Origin: Lumbricus terrestris | Lineage: Eukaryota > Annelida > Clitellata > Crassiclitellata > Lumbricidae | NCBI GenBank assembly: GCA_949752735.1 | Contig: OX457043.1 | Location: forward strand, 3,645,867 to 3,709,866 | Reading direction: 5' to 3' | Length of the DNA stretch: 64,000 bases | Shown here: in pieces, positions 35,370-48,382 of the stretch | How the letters are laid out: every line of letters begins with the position of its first letter | How positions within the stretch are numbered: position 1 is the first letter of the stretch | Position numbers and translations under genes: made by a program | The notes under the pieces: model-generated | The model's database searches: none | What the model saw: the letters and a program-made list of their open reading frames with translations, nothing else | Told to the model about the DNA's origin: nothing

Positions 35370-35650
35370 CCAAGGGTATCTAAGGTCTCCTCTCCATCCG
35401 TTCTGAAGAGACGGGAGTGCTCCTGGTTCCTTTCTCACAAACTCCAGTAAGCTTTTGCAGATCCAAGCATTTTGCGCATTTGATCCAGTGGTCTGGATTG
35501 GATTTACCTCTGCTTCATGATAGGCCTACTCTTACTGAAGATTTTTTAAATTCAACTCAAAACTGTACTATTTTGTCGTGCTAAAGTCGGTGCGCTTCTG
35601 GGCAGTCCCCTTGAAGAGGCGCTGTAGAAATTCTTCAATGAATGAACGAA
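35370..35650 (+). mobile_element. CR1/L2-like LINE 3' fragment
   Basis: A degraded C-terminal LINE coding stretch (LVPFSQTP...), then AGTCCCCTTGAAGAGGCGCT and a GAATGAAC tail. It lies 343 bp upstream of the glycosyltransferase start codon. Confidence 0.65.
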
Positions 35651-35992
35651 TTTGATTATCATGTAAGTGCAATCTTGCAATCTTTTCTTTAGCGCTTTGT
35701 CGTATTAAACTGCATTGAACTTATAGAGCATCGTTTTCGTAATGCATTACACTGTAGGCTACTGTCCTATAGCCTATGCGGTGTCTTTATGATTGTGTTT
35801 AAGTCAATGAACAATTTAAGTTTTCTGATGGCCTCGCATTCCACTAGTCAAGACGGTTGAACCAATAGCAACTATTTCGCTAATACCAGAAAGGAATTTC
35901 AGCTATAGACAAATACACAGATACAGAAGTTAACAGTAGTAGCAAAGATTCTTAAACCTAATTTGGTACTCTTTTTAGATTAGCCGACAATA

Positions 35993-37220
35993 ATGACGAC
36001 AACTCGACTAGGTGCAAAGCGCTTTCTTCTCACCTTGTTTTCTCTCTCGATCTACGCGTCTTTGAATCTTCTCCTTCAATTCAACAATTCCGGTAAATAC
36101 GTCGACAATTCAATCGACGGTGGCTACACTTTGGAAGACCAGGAACAAGAACCTGGTCGCATAACTTCCGGTGCACGCCTTCCGCTTTCAACCAAACGTA
36201 AGACCCGACATAGAAACGAAGACGCAACATCCGGGGATCTTTCTCAGATCATTAACGCCTCCTGTCGTCAGGATCATCTCGGAGTAACGGATTACGGACA
36301 GGAGATCTGCTCGAACGCGTCGCAGGCGGTTTGTCAACTAATCACGTGTCGTTCCCTCCTCACCGGAACCGGAAACGACCTGTTCTACGGACATGCGCAG
36401 TTGCTGATGACGCGAAACCCGCGGAAACGACTCTCGGATACCAGCTTCCTCAACGTCACCTCAACTTGTGAAGAGTTCAAGCGAGTGAAGGGTTACCGCT
36501 TGAAACCAGTCAGCGATGACGAGGCGGATTTTCCAATCGCGTTCAACATTCTGGCGCATGAAAACGCGGAACAGGTGGAGCGATTGCTACGATCCATCTA
36601 CCGACCGCAGAACAGTTACTGTATACACGTTGATCTCAAAGCGAATTCAGTGTTCCGTGAAGCGTTGAGCTCCATTGCGTCTTGTTTCAAGAACGTTAAA
36701 CTGGCTTCCCGCTCGGAGAGAATCATCTATGCCGGATACAGTCGTCTACAGGCGGACATCAACTGCATGCGGGATCATGTGGACAGTGGCGTGCCTTGGA
36801 GGTACCTGATAAACACGGCTGGTCAAGCCTATCCGTTGAGAACAGTGGAGGAAATGGTGCGCATACTGAAGATCTATAACGGTGCGAATGACATTGAGGG
36901 CATCTATGGAAAGGGGGTGATCAAGCAGCGGTTCATGAGGGAGTGGGTGGAGGATGTGAAGCATAACGAGGTCGTCCGAACAGGATTGGCTTACCGTCGA
37001 CCTCCACATGACCTTGAGATTGTTCGTGGCAGTGCTTACGGCGTCTTCAGCCGAAGTTTCGTGGAGTTCATCCTGACGGACAACAGAGCCATTGACCTTT
37101 TGAACTGGTCCAGAAAGACCTTTAGTCCGGACGAACATTATTGGTCGACGCTTCACCACACCTACTCCAATCCACACCTGCACACACCTGGAGGGTTTTC
37201 AGGTAAGCCACGCCTATTGA

Positions 37221-37258
<38 letters not shown>

Positions 37259-37653
37259 ATTGTATTGTATTGTATTGTATTTATAAATTTATAAAGCGCC
37301 TCTCACAGTGCACACCAATCAGAGGCGCTCCCAGTACGTTAGACCAAGAGAGAAAAAAGTAGTCTTAAGACACCGAAATGAGGCATTAGGCCCACCAGTT
37401 AATATGGAGGAATGAGTTGAAGGAGGAAGCTGGTTCCACAATGCCGGGCCAATGAGAGCAAAGGCACGGTTTTTAGCTAAGGCAGTCCTAGCTCGCGGGA
37501 CGAAGAGATCATGCCGATCTAAGGAGCGTAGCGGGCGAAGAGAAGTGGCCGAGGTCGGCAGGTGGATGAGGTCACGGAGGTACATGGGAGCTCGGCCAGT
37601 ACATGACCGGGAGATTAATGTCAGCACTTTGAGTTGAATCCTAGCAGTAAGGG

Positions 37654-37722
<69 letters not shown>

Positions 37723-40700
37723 GTTAAAGGCAGAGCTATAATATCGGGGCCGAAGCACACACACGCCTATACAATATCTTTGGACACGCCTCGCGTCTGC
37801 GCTCACGGTATATCAGGTATTCTAATGACGACACCAACCCTAGTTCTTATCCTAACCGACATTCGCGACGCCTAAACTAAATCTGACCCTATAAATGACA
37901 CTCACGACGCAAGTAAACTTGCGCGCTACTGTCCTTAGGTCCTCTTTCCCAGGGTACTATAAGACGCACTGTTATTGTCTTCAACTCAACTGTACCGGAT
38001 CATTTGCCACTATTTTATTGGAATGCCATCTGGAATGTCATCCCACTCTCTTAAGTGTTTCCATTCTTTCTTGATCTGTTCCTACATCTCTGTCTCTGGG
38101 GCCGTCCATAAAGTACGTCACGCTCCGGAAGGGGAGGGGGTGTAGGAAAGTGTGACAGTTTGTGACAGGGGGAGGGGGTCAGGCCATGTGTGACGTCACA
38201 CATTTATTTTTAAAATTCTTTTATTTTATTTTTTCTTAGTACCTAAAATCCGACCCGGCCCGGCCAGGCGTGTCTAAAACCCGGCCTGGCGGGATAAAAG
38301 TTGATTTCCCGTCACTATCAAAGCGTTTAGGGACACACGTCACTATCAGAGGGATTAGGGATATTATCCTAGGGTTTAGAGGGTTAGGTAAATGGTTATG
38401 TTTTTAAATTTTTGTTCGAAAGTGTGACGTACTTTAGGGGGGGGTCCGAGATTTGTGACAGTTTGTGACAGGGGGAGGGGGGTCAAAAATGGTCAAAAAT
38501 AGCGTGACGTACTCTATGGACGGCCCCTCTCCACGAAACCTCCATCTTACTCAATCACTGTATAATACTATTGATCATCACTGGAAGCGCTACTGAACTG
38601 TCACTGATGTGACCGGCACTAGACCCTATAGTTATCTATAGACCTAAGTTTAATATTGGATTGCATTTTAGTTCATGCAGGCAACGGGCGAGCCCCCGCG
38701 AGACGACTCACCTCTTCCAGAGATTGTCCGTCTGTCCGTCTGCATGCAGCGCTCTAATGCCGTGGTCGTTAGGGGGGGTTTATTCATGCAACACGTTGGG
38801 AAATTATACTGTAGAACCTCTAGAACCACTAAAACCAAACTTAGAATCTGAGGATTATTTCCACGTACGGTGTTAAAAGTTTCTTAGAACCTGAGGGATT
38901 ATTTCCACGTACGGTGTTAAAAATAGTAATGGCATCACGTCATTGTGCACTATTTGCAAACGAATTATGACGTCATCTGTTTCCGCACATGTAGATATTC
39001 ATTGTTCTTTAACGAAAAACACTGATGGGAGTCGTTTGTGAAATAAGACCGCGAAACATCGAACCGCAATAAAAAAAATACAAATACACAGCTGCAGCTT
39101 TTGCCATGAAGGCCAAAATGATTTCATCTTGTAATCAGATAAAGCCTACGTCAGCAGAAATCAAATCAAGCGAGGGGAAAATTTTCTCAATCACTATTAG
39201 CCTACTATTGTCTCCAGAGCGCCAATAAGAACGCGCCATTTCCAAAATAAATCTTTAAATAAAGGGTGATCGGCAAAGTAATCTTTACAATTACTTAATT
39301 ATACTGTTTATTCTTGTTACTTGACACCTACAGTCGCAGGCAGATTGGAGGTGATCGAGTAGCAGGCTTTGAGCTTGGAGAGACTAGCATTGCGAAAGGA
39401 TTCAATCCTTTCTCGTATATTAATAATTGGGCTAATCATAACATGTATACGTCATTTCGCTTTTGCGGGACCGAAAGGGAGCGGTCTCCATGCCGTGAGC
39501 GTGGATAGACCAGCATTTCCACTGGACTTTAATGTCGTACTCTCTTCGTTGGAAGAGCTGGGGACAGGAAAAAATGTGATGAAGTTCAGTGGACTTTTTC
39601 ATTTATTTCACAAGGACAAGCAGGTTAAACCCAAATGCGTATATGCATCTTCACGATGTCGCACCTCGAGCAGCGGTCTCCATGCTTACAATGCTATGTT
39701 ACCAAAAGACTCTTCCTTTGTCTAACTTAACCTCTTCTTCTCCTGTCTTAGAACTAAACACAAGCAGTGCATGATGCACAAGACAAGACGAGAACTGACT
39801 ATTCAGGTATAAGCTATAGGCATGCAGTCAGTTAGAAACGAAGTCAGGCAGGCAGGTGGGTAGACAGACAGACAGACAGACGGGTAGACAGACAGACAGA
39901 CAGATAGACAGACAGACAGGCATGCAGACAGACAGACACACGCGTAGCTAATAACATGTTATTGCTTGCGTGATTTTTGTATAAAAAGCTTAGGCCTACT
40001 CATTGTGTCTGTCTGTTTATTGCCCTGACATAAATTATTCGAAAGCATACAATTAAGTACACATATGCTAACTGTATTGCTATAAAATAACAAGTTTGGT
40101 TCTATGGTAGAATCTTCCATATATTACGCACGCCAAAGTAAACACGTATTTTCAACCCTCTCCTGCTGCAACTCGTAGACCTACATTTCGTGGACCCATG
40201 CGTGCGTACAAATAAGCTTCTCTACTCCCCCGCCCCGTCAAAGTGTAGGGCCTAATAAATTATTAGCCAAAGGCACCTAAAGAACATTCATCTATTTTAC
40301 TGTGGGCTACTGCTTATTTTTGCTAAACATATTTGCTAGCTAAAATGGTAGCGGTAGCAGTAGTAGCAGCAGTAATAGTAGTCAATATTTTTTCTCGCGC
40401 TTCTCGTGAGCTAACTGCATGCAGTTAGCCCACCTTTTTATAATGATTATCATTGCACAAGATTGCTTTTACAACTGCACAAAATCATTTACAACTGCAC
40501 ATGTTGTGTAGAATTGCACGAAAAGTCCTGATTAGTAGTATTAGCCTAGTAGCCTAATAGTAATCACTTCAAGAGTGACGACATGTTGCATTTCTTGCTG
40601 TTCAGGTTACCCGAGCAATAAGACGTGGTTAGGAGTGTACGCCGACTGGGATTATCAGAGCTGCAGAGGAAAGATGGTCCACAACGTTTGTGTGTTCGGT

Positions 40701-40877
40701 GTCGGGGATCTTCCGGTTCTTGTTCAGAGGAAAGAGTTCTTCGCCAACAAGTTCCACGAAGACTTCGAACCTCTTGGACTGGACTGCCTCGAAGCCTGGA
40801 TCCGGCACAAGGAAGACTGTCCACTTCCGTTTGACGATGACTTCTACCGGAATCTCGCTTTCATTATTAAAAACTGA
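35993..40877 (+). CDS. Beta-1,6-N-acetylglucosaminyltransferase (core-2/I-branching family, GT14)
   Basis: Two coding exons, 35993-37202 and 40606-40877, join in phase 1 (TTTTCAG|GTAAGC ... TTCAG|GTTACC) to give about 493 aa. The protein is a Golgi type II membrane enzyme adding GlcNAc in beta-1,6 linkage to O-glycan cores or poly-lactosamine. Visible: a short cytoplasmic N terminus, a signal-anchor at residues 9-30, a stem, then the catalytic domain starting at DFPIAFNILAHENAEQVERL (about residue 179). INTAGQAYPL and the catalytic SPDEHYW (candidate base Glu381) follow, and exon 2 has CRGKMVHNVCVFGVGDLP and FANKF, family hallmarks. A TTTTTAG acceptor-like site 14 bp before ATG suggests a non-coding first exon upstream. 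Core-2 versus I-branching specificity cannot be told by eye. The intron holds a LINE scrap, TA microsatellites and a MITE. Confidence 0.93.
37223..37721 (-). mobile_element. LINE 3' fragment flanked by (TA)n tracts in the glycosyltransferase intron
   Basis: On minus, 37319-37627 encodes LFVPRARTALAKNRAFALI then GPALWNQLPP, the end of a CR1/L2-like LINE. It follows GAGAGGCGCTTTATAAAT and a TATTG repeat. (TA)n runs lie at about 37223-37255 and 37657-37721. Confidence 0.75.
38098..38527. mobile_element. TIR MITE, 430 bp (GGGGCCGTCCAT ends)
   Basis: The ends GGGGCCGTCCATAAAGTACG and the inverted GTACTCTATGGACGGCCCC are near-perfect inverted repeats, and GTGACAGTTTGTGACAGGGG occurs twice inside. 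No coding capacity. In the glycosyltransferase intron. Superfamily not assigned. Confidence 0.8.
39843..39945. repeat. (AGAC)n/(AGGC)n simple repeat
   Basis: Imperfect AGAC tetranucleotide tract in the glycosyltransferase intron. Confidence 0.9.
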
Positions 40878-43559
40878 ACTTTGCAGTAACTATTACATCC
40901 CGCTGGTTTGGCACACGTACTGCCCTTTTTTCAGTTGATCTTGAGACTTTATCTCCGTTTGCGAAAACTCTTATGGTGCCATTTCTAAAATGGTCTAAAT
41001 TTAATGTGCCCCTGCGGACTAGATGGACCACCGTGGACTTAGTGGCCTATCATGTAATGAAGTGAAGGAGCTTCTAGATCAATTTTGTATACTTATGAGG
41101 TGCAATGAAGTATTTCAAAGGGCCTTTTTGTCTCAAGGAAACGTTTTGTACATAGGCTAATGGTCTGTCTATAGAGTATGTAACGTAAAGTAAGTTTGTG
41201 GAAACGCTACTGTATCGTGTAACGTGGCATGCATAAGTTAATATAAATAGACGACATTCTCATATAGCTTAATAAGCTACTGCATCATTTTCTTTTTAAT
41301 ACTCGTATAATTATTGTTAATGCAGAATAAGCTCATAGACCCAGTGACTTGGTATCCGTGGTAGGCCATAGAAAAGTATAATAGGTGATATTATGGTAAT
41401 TTATTTCTGTTAGTAAGTTACATTTTTACTAGTAGCCTAATACTCGTTTTATATTCGAAATGTAACTTAAGAATACTCATTGCATGACTAATGAAGGCAT
41501 AATATACCGTGCGTTTAATCTTGTGAGCTACGGTACAAATATTCAAAGAATGTCTGTGAATTTTGTGCATGACATAGGTCTAGGCTACTGCAGTATTGGC
41601 TAACAATGGCTGATTGATTTAACTTATCCATGAGTCAATGTGATCAGCAGACTGGTGCTTTATTCGGTAGCATTCCGAGCCTAACGACTGTGGATTTATA
41701 AGTAGACCCAACCGCGTGATGATACTGTGCAAAATGCCTATTTCGTGCCTCACGTTTGGATTTGTATTGTGTCGCATTTTATTGTATTTTTGTATTGTAT
41801 TGTCACGCGTTGCATTTCTCTTGCAATGTACTCTTTGTATTGAAACGCATTGAGCTGCATGATGTTGCTTTTCTATCCGCTTGCAATTCGTCCGAAATTC
41901 AATCCTTTAATTTATAGTGACCCTATTGGCTATTGAAAGATCACAAGCTGTACATCATATACAATTTTGCGTGCATGTATGCGTGCGCGCGCGCTAATGT
42001 GTGTGTGTGTGTGACATGTGTGACATGTGTGTGTATTAAACGAGCTTTGCCCTCGGTGAGTGAGGAAGGTCATTCCATTCGGAGGGACCTACCACAGAGA
42101 ACGCCTGGCTATTGCAGAATTGATTTTATGCAAATTATTATAGTCTGTAGTCACAACGAATAAGCCTAAGCAGGTCTTCCTAACGCAATATCAGTTTGTT
42201 TTTGGAAAATTTCACATTTTTACAGAAGTGCTATATACTGATAATTCGTGCATAAAATCAAGAGTCGTGAACGGCTGCATTGCAGCGAGATTTCGATCAA
42301 GTATTCCATAAGCAATACTATTTGCGTGGGCGCCTGCGGGAGGTGTAGAACCGTAGAAACTAATGGTCAGGGCTGTTTTTAAGGGATTTTTAGAACTCAT
42401 TCTTTCCATTCCCATCATCCATGATAAATTACTTCCAATCGGAGGACAATGACCTTTTTTGCTGGTTTTAACTTAGGCTACAGGAGTGCTTCTACAACAT
42501 TTTGTGTACAACTGCACGTTTTAAAAAAACTGCTAATTGTTACGCATGGTTACAGTAGGTTATTTATCAAAAGCGAAAAATTAAAAGTAGTTTATGTTCC
42601 TTTGTAGACGTTTAGGCTATGAGGTGGATTTCTTAGTTTCACTTTGTCCATCATTAGTAGCCTATCGTTAATTTTATGACGCGAAGAAATTAGTTAAAAA
42701 CCCAAAGAGAAGGCTATAGTAGTTAGAAAAAATGAGTGTCACTTTTCCACTTGGTCTGATGTGCGGGCGCCCTTGCGGATCGGTTACTTGAACTTCAGTT
42801 TGTGCAATGATATACTCAGCCAAGCGTGTGTTATGCTGAAGCGTTGAAACTGGTAGCCTACACTGCCCTACAGTTATAAATTGGTCCCATAGTTCAAACG
42901 CTTGGCTGCCTGTTCTATTGTGTTCTGTCGCACAGTCAGGTCAACTCAACTGAAGCGTGTCATGACTCATAAGTGTAAACGTATTGGTATTTGATATAGA
43001 CCTCATCAGAGTTCCCACCAATGAAAGTAATTTCAATCGATTAATTTCTAAATTTAATCGCGATTAATCGATTAATCCCCTAGGCTATAATGTTCTATAC
43101 CCGCGTAGGCTATATCCTCGTTATAGGAGGTGACTGGCCTACACGATGCCTTTTCCCCGAAGGTGAGTACACGCTGTACAGTGTACTGTATACCCGCGTA
43201 GCCCTCGTGTACCTCGTGTACCATCGTGTATCCTCGTGTACCCTCGTGTACAGTCCTGGACGGACGTCGATCGTTCAGCCACACACAGACGAGGTCGACG
43301 ACACCCTTGAACGGGTTTTTTCCGACCTTTTCTTTAGTCTTTTCTTTAATTTTTTTAGTCTTTTCTCAAAAACTTCCTGTAATATGTTAAAATCCGCAGT
43401 CATAAATTAGGCCTATAGAAATGTAAAAGATAATTTTTGACAGCGACTCTCAAGCACCTACAAGAAATGCGTGTCGTTTATTGTGTTTTCTGCCATTCAG
43501 GTTGCGTTATTTATAATGCAGCAAACCATGCAGCAAACTCATTGTAGGCCTAATATATA
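40878..43559. other. Intergenic, no gene recognised
   Basis: Begins with the likely 3' UTR of the glycosyltransferase. A LINE C-terminal scrap on minus at about 42030-42130 reads NSQAFSVVGPSEWNDLP. Near 43175-43255 the word CCTCGTGTA recurs several times as a short local repeat. Nothing else was identified. Confidence 0.5.
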
Positions 43560-44056
43560 GCCTACACAGGATAGGCGGAGAAGCGTGACCGATGACGGTG
43601 ACAAACGGGAGGAGACAGGCCTGGGGGCGGCGCATCACAGGTGGCTCAGAAAAATCCTGCACATTTCCTGACGAGACCGTTATATAATTATAAGGTCGTT
43701 GGACGAGACAAGGTTTAAAAAAACGCCACCATAAAGGAAATAACAACAGGACAGGAGACCATAGGAACATCATCAGAAAGAGATTGAAGAGGATTGGTCA
43801 TGTGATAGGTGATAGGTCCTACGCATGGATGAAGCCAGGATAGTAAGGCAAGTGATGAACTGGACTCCGAAGGGCAGACGCGGAAGAGGCAGACCAAGGA
43901 AAAACTGGTCGGAAACCATTCTGGAAAACTGGAAATGCAAGGGCATGATGTGGGACGAGGTGATACAACTGGCGGCGGACAGGAAAAAATGGAGAAGCCA
44001 GGATAGCAAGGCAAGTGATTGCCCGATGTGAAGAATTGCACGAAAAGGACTGATGG

Positions 44057-44131
<75 letters not shown>

Positions 44132-44160
44132 CGACGATGACGACGACGACGACGATGATT
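43560..44160 (+). mobile_element. RTE-like LINE 3' end with (GAT)n tail
   Basis: Frames on plus give HHRWLRKILHIS, then RKRLKRIGHV, then MDEARIVRQVMNWTPKGRRG and a second block (RPRKNWSETI, WDEVIQLAADRKKWRS). These form the usual C terminus of RTE-type LINE reverse transcriptases, here with frameshifts. A GAT repeat (about 44052-44160) forms the tail. The polyaspartate frame is an artefact of that tail. Confidence 0.8.
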
Positions 44161-44936
44161 ATTGTTATTATTTTTCGACCGTGCGGCCTAGCCTACTGAA
44201 CGCACGTTATTTTTCCTGTCACGTACGGTGAACGTAGGCCTATGCATAGGCTAGGCTACGTTCTTAGGACTATAATTATATCGTACGGCGTGGAGTCTAC
44301 GTCAACATCAATTTATTCACTCGACATGTACAATATGTAAGCCTATCAGTATCGGACTCTGTACATGGATCGCTGTCACAAACAGAGCCACAACACATGA
44401 CGTCATTCCATTCAACAGCCGCCTCGTGGTTACATAAAAATTTATATTTCTTTCGGTCAAAACATTGCAACCAATTCCGATTCTTACCACCAATTTATTT
44501 GAATCATTATAGGCCTACAACAATGCGACAGCAATAAAACTCCTAAAGCTGGCTACGCGTGCGTGGTTCCTTTCGTTAACGTAGACCAACGTTATTTCGG
44601 TAAACAACTTACGTTCGCAATCTTGTTTCTTTACAAGCATTCAGGCCAGCGCCCTAGATATTACACGAGTTTCATTCAGCTCTGTCTTGACAATAATATT
44701 ATTAGGCTACATATTCCTTTGAATAATAATTATAGGCCTAATGCAATGACAATGCGTTTGACGTTTAAACTGCCGCTCGTGAAGTAAACAAAATAAGTCT
44801 AAATCAATTTAATCGAGCGTAAGCCTGTTAGAGACACAGACAGAGACACAGACAGAGACATGTACTAAAGTGAAGAAAGACGCCACAGTAGGGACTTTGT
44901 TCTAGGTGTCACCCTATAATAATGTATTGTAGACTA

Positions 44937-47036
44937 TACCCCGCAGTCGATCGAGTCGATCGATCGAGTCGATCATAACTCGGCCAAGTCGAGTCGATCG
45001 AAAAATCGTCGACTCGATCGACTTGCAAGTCGAGTCGATCGCGAGTCTTGCCAAGTCGAGTCGATCGAAAAAACGTCGACTTGCAAGTCGAGTCGATCGT
45101 TGTTTCATCGACTCGACTTAGAAATATTTTACTTAGGCCTACTGTTTCTTGAAGACTCAAAGTGACGTAATTCAGTTTTTGCACACAAGTACAGCAAATG
45201 AACCTTTTGGCAGTGTTGGCGATTTCGTGTTAGGCCTAGTGGAACTGTGAAAGTTGACTAGCATAGACGAATTTTTTCGATTTGAGTTGAACGAGTACAG
45301 GGACGGATACAGAAATCCTGAAAGGGGGGCCAAAACTTTGGGTCTGGAGCCGACAAAAATTCCGCCGAAATTTTTTTAGTCTTTCGCCCCCAAAAATTCT
45401 AAAACCCGTGGCAACTCAAGTTATTTAAAATCCGATGACCTTTTTTTTAGTCATGTGCTACTTTCTCTTCTTCCTGTTCCAGTTGCGTTGATTTACAGCT
45501 TCTTGAAACCTGATGGGGGAGGGGCACTTCTATGCAAATCTCTGAATGGAGTGGGAACTGTGGGAGCATTGCCGGATTGCCTCCATTGGATCCACTCCTG
45601 AATGAGCATTATACAGATCTACTATTATGGGCCTGTATATATGTAGATGTTAATTTTAAGAATATAAAACGGGGCCGTTTTATGACGTCACTTCGATTAT
45701 GATACAATTCTGCAATTAAATAAGGTCACTGAGAAACGAAATTAGGCCTATTGTGACGTCACTTCGATCAGGATACAGATCTACTATCATATAATTTCAT
45801 TAATTTTGAGAATACAAAACTAGGCCTTTGCTCATTGTAACGTTACTCTGATTATGATACAATTTTACTATTGTATTAGGCTACAAGTTCTCTTTGAGAA
45901 TTAAAAAACTAGGCCTATTGTGACGTCACTTCGATTATGATACAAAATGTACTATTATAGAAGTTCATTTTGAGAATATAAACTTTATATTCCCAAAATG
46001 AACTTCTATAATAGTACATTTTGTATTATAATCAAAGTGACGTCACAATAGGCCTTGTTTATATTTTAAACAAGGCCTATTGTGACGTCACTTTGATTAT
46101 GACACAAATATACTATTATAAAAGTGCATTTGGAGAATATAAACAAGATCTAATGTGACGTCACTTCGGTTATTATACAGATCTGCCAGTATATTATGTT
46201 CATTTTGCGAATATAAAACGGGGCCTTTTATGACGGCACTTCGATTATCATACAATTATACTATTAAATAGGTTCACTGAGAAAATGAAATTAGGTCTAT
46301 TATGGCGTCATTTCGATTATGATACAGATCTACGGTCATATTATTTCATTTTCATAATACAAAACTAGGGCTGTTTAAACGCAGCATCGCTCTGATGATG
46401 AAACAAATCTATTATTATACGTCTAGTATGAGAATATAAAAACTAGGCCCATTGTGACGTCACTTCGATCATGACACAGACCTGTTATTAAAGAAGTTCA
46501 TTTTGAGAATTGTGACTGACTTCGATTATGATACAGATCTACTATTATAGAAGTACATTTTGAGAGTGCAAACTAGGTCTATTGTGACGTCACTTCGATT
46601 ATTACACAGATCTACCGTAGGCCTAATAATTATTGAAGTTCATTTACAGAATCTAAAACGAGGCCTAATGTGAAGGCACTACGCTTACAGTGCAAATCTA
46701 CTATAAATTCACTGAGAATACGAAATTAGACTTATTGTTACGTGACACAGATTATGACACAGATCTACTATCGTATAATTTCATTTTGAGATCACTTAAC
46801 TGCAAGAGACAAAAACTGGGTCAAGTCGACGCGAAGTCGATCGAGTCGATCGTTGGCCGAGTCAAGTCGATCGAGTCGTCGAGAGGTCGGCGAGTCAACG
46901 AAGTCGATCGAGTCGATCGTCGGCCGAGCCAAGTCGATCGAGTCGTCGAGAGGTCGGCGAGTCGACGAAGTCGATCGAGTCGATCGTCGCGCTAGCCAAG
47001 TCGATCGTAGCCCACGACTCGATCGACTGCGGGGTA
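44937..47036. mobile_element. 2.1-kb inverted-repeat element carrying a TGACGTCA-rich array
   Basis: Ends TACCCCGCAGTCGATCGAG and the inverted CTCGATCGACTGCGGGGTA, bounded by TA, followed inward by dense AGTCGATCG repeats on both sides. The interior (about 45640-46780) is an irregular tandem array of roughly 65-90 bp units: TTCATTTTGAGAATATAAA, then CTAGGCCTATTGTGACGTCA and CTTCGATTATGATACA. Units around 45960-46060 are inverted and make a local palindrome. No coding capacity. A nested hAT MITE lies at 45298-45600. Confidence 0.8.
45298..45600. mobile_element. hAT-like MITE nested in the inverted-repeat element
   Basis: Termini CAGGGACGGATACAG and the inverted TTGGATCCACTCCTG. 8-bp flanks AACGAGTA and AATGAGCA (two mismatches). 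Carries GATGACC-T8-AGTCAT. Confidence 0.65.
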
Positions 47037-48053
47037 TATGTAGACCTATTTTCGTAGGCTATTGCATTACGCTATGCCATATTGCAATGTAGGCCAAAGC
47101 CTAATAATTAGAATTATTATAGTATTGTAGCCTATAGTAGTCTATTAGGCATAATTATTATGATAGGCTACTGCGCTGTTCGAGATTCTATCTTATTCTA
47201 TCGCATTGCGCTGCCCGTCGTCGTTGTGCTGAAAATGTGTCAATATTATTGCATCGAAAAGAAATAATAATATTATTGCAAAGGAACAATTTTCAAAACA
47301 CGGTCTAGGCTATATCCCCGATTGACTGCATGAGCACTTGATTGCCTGTAGGCACCATGAACGTATAGGCCTACCTCTGCACTGTGACGTACGATGGTGT
47401 TTGACTAACACCACTTTTGAAACTGGTGGTGACTGTCACAGTGTCACCATCATTGCTAAAACCTGTGCTTAGGCCTAAATATTTTTGCGAAACATCGAGT
47501 CATTTGCTCTGAGCCTCTGAGGCAAGTTCAAACGATACCGGTAGGGGGGTAGGCCTAGCTATGCCTAGGCCTACATGGTGGCTGTGTGTTCCTACACAAT
47601 TAACAAGTCGTGCTAACCACTGCCGCTACTCTAACCAGTCTCCAAGGCCGTAGCCAGGATTTTATTTCGGGGGGTGTATTCTCAGACTTTTAGCAAACCT
47701 ACAAACAACTGAATTTGGAGTAACCTCGCGATCTCTCATAGCGGCTGCGGTGTTTGATCTAGGCCCTAATTTAATGTAAAAGTATCACCTAAAAAATAAG
47801 AGTCTCAAAATAAAAAGGTCGTCAGAAATTTTGGTCGATTAAAATTGCTGGTTGTGAAGATTTTAAATTTTCTTTTAAAAAGCCCTGGAAAAGAGAAGCC
47901 TATTTTACGCACGCATAGAGAAGTGTTTCCACAAAATGTACGTTCGAGTTGCAAAGGTGAAGAGTAAAAAATTCGATTTTTGGCGTAGGCCTACGTTAGG
48001 CCTATAATAATATGGAGAGCCCTTAATTTACGTACTGGACATGCGAGTACCGG
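47037..48053. other. Intergenic, no gene recognised
   Basis: Short frames only. A single-ended CCGTAGCCAGGATTTTATTT near 47647 looks like one terminus of the MITE family at 5402-5659, with its partner end missing. Confidence 0.45.
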
Positions 48054-48382
48054 CATAGGCGGAGTTTGGTTTCTGTTCTTGGAGGGGCTACATTTGTTGA
48101 CGAGCGGCCTAAAAAAGTTGATAAGTTGACCTTTTTTTAGTCCTCGGTCTGAAATCTCGGCGAAAAATACTAATTTAAGAGCCAATAAAAGTTGACGACC
48201 TTTTTTAGTCATTCGTGTTTCCCGTTCGTGAAAAGAACCATTTTCCGAACAAATTTCTGAGTCTGCGCCTTCTTGGTGGGTGGGCTAAGTCCGAGAAAAG
48301 ATACCATTTGCACCGTAAAAAATGATTCTGGGTCTTCTTGGGGGGCTTAGCCCCCCCTAGCCACTGATAAACTCCGCCCATG
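48054..48382. mobile_element. hAT-like MITE, 329 bp
   Basis: Termini CATAGGCGGAGTTT and the inverted AAACTCCGCCCATG. 8-bp flanks AGTACCGG (48046-48053) and AGCACCGG (48383-48390). Two GAC-T-rich-TTAGTC motifs inside. The CATAGGCG ends resemble those of the 1,170-bp hAT at 18737. Confidence 0.88.

Noticed and set aside
36746..37183. 145-codon minus-strand frame over the glycosyltransferase
   Set aside because: Antisense shadow of the conserved catalytic-domain frame.
38098..38527. Assigning the GGGGCCGTCCAT MITE to a named superfamily
   Set aside because: The target duplication is not clear enough (perhaps TCT), so the superfamily was left open.
39369..39725. 118-codon frame in the glycosyltransferase intron
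   Set aside because: No recognisable domain, no homologous neighbour and no splice context; length is within chance for this composition.
44019..44231. Polyaspartate protein frame
   Set aside because: The Asp run is the GAT repeat tail of an RTE-like LINE fragment, not a gene.
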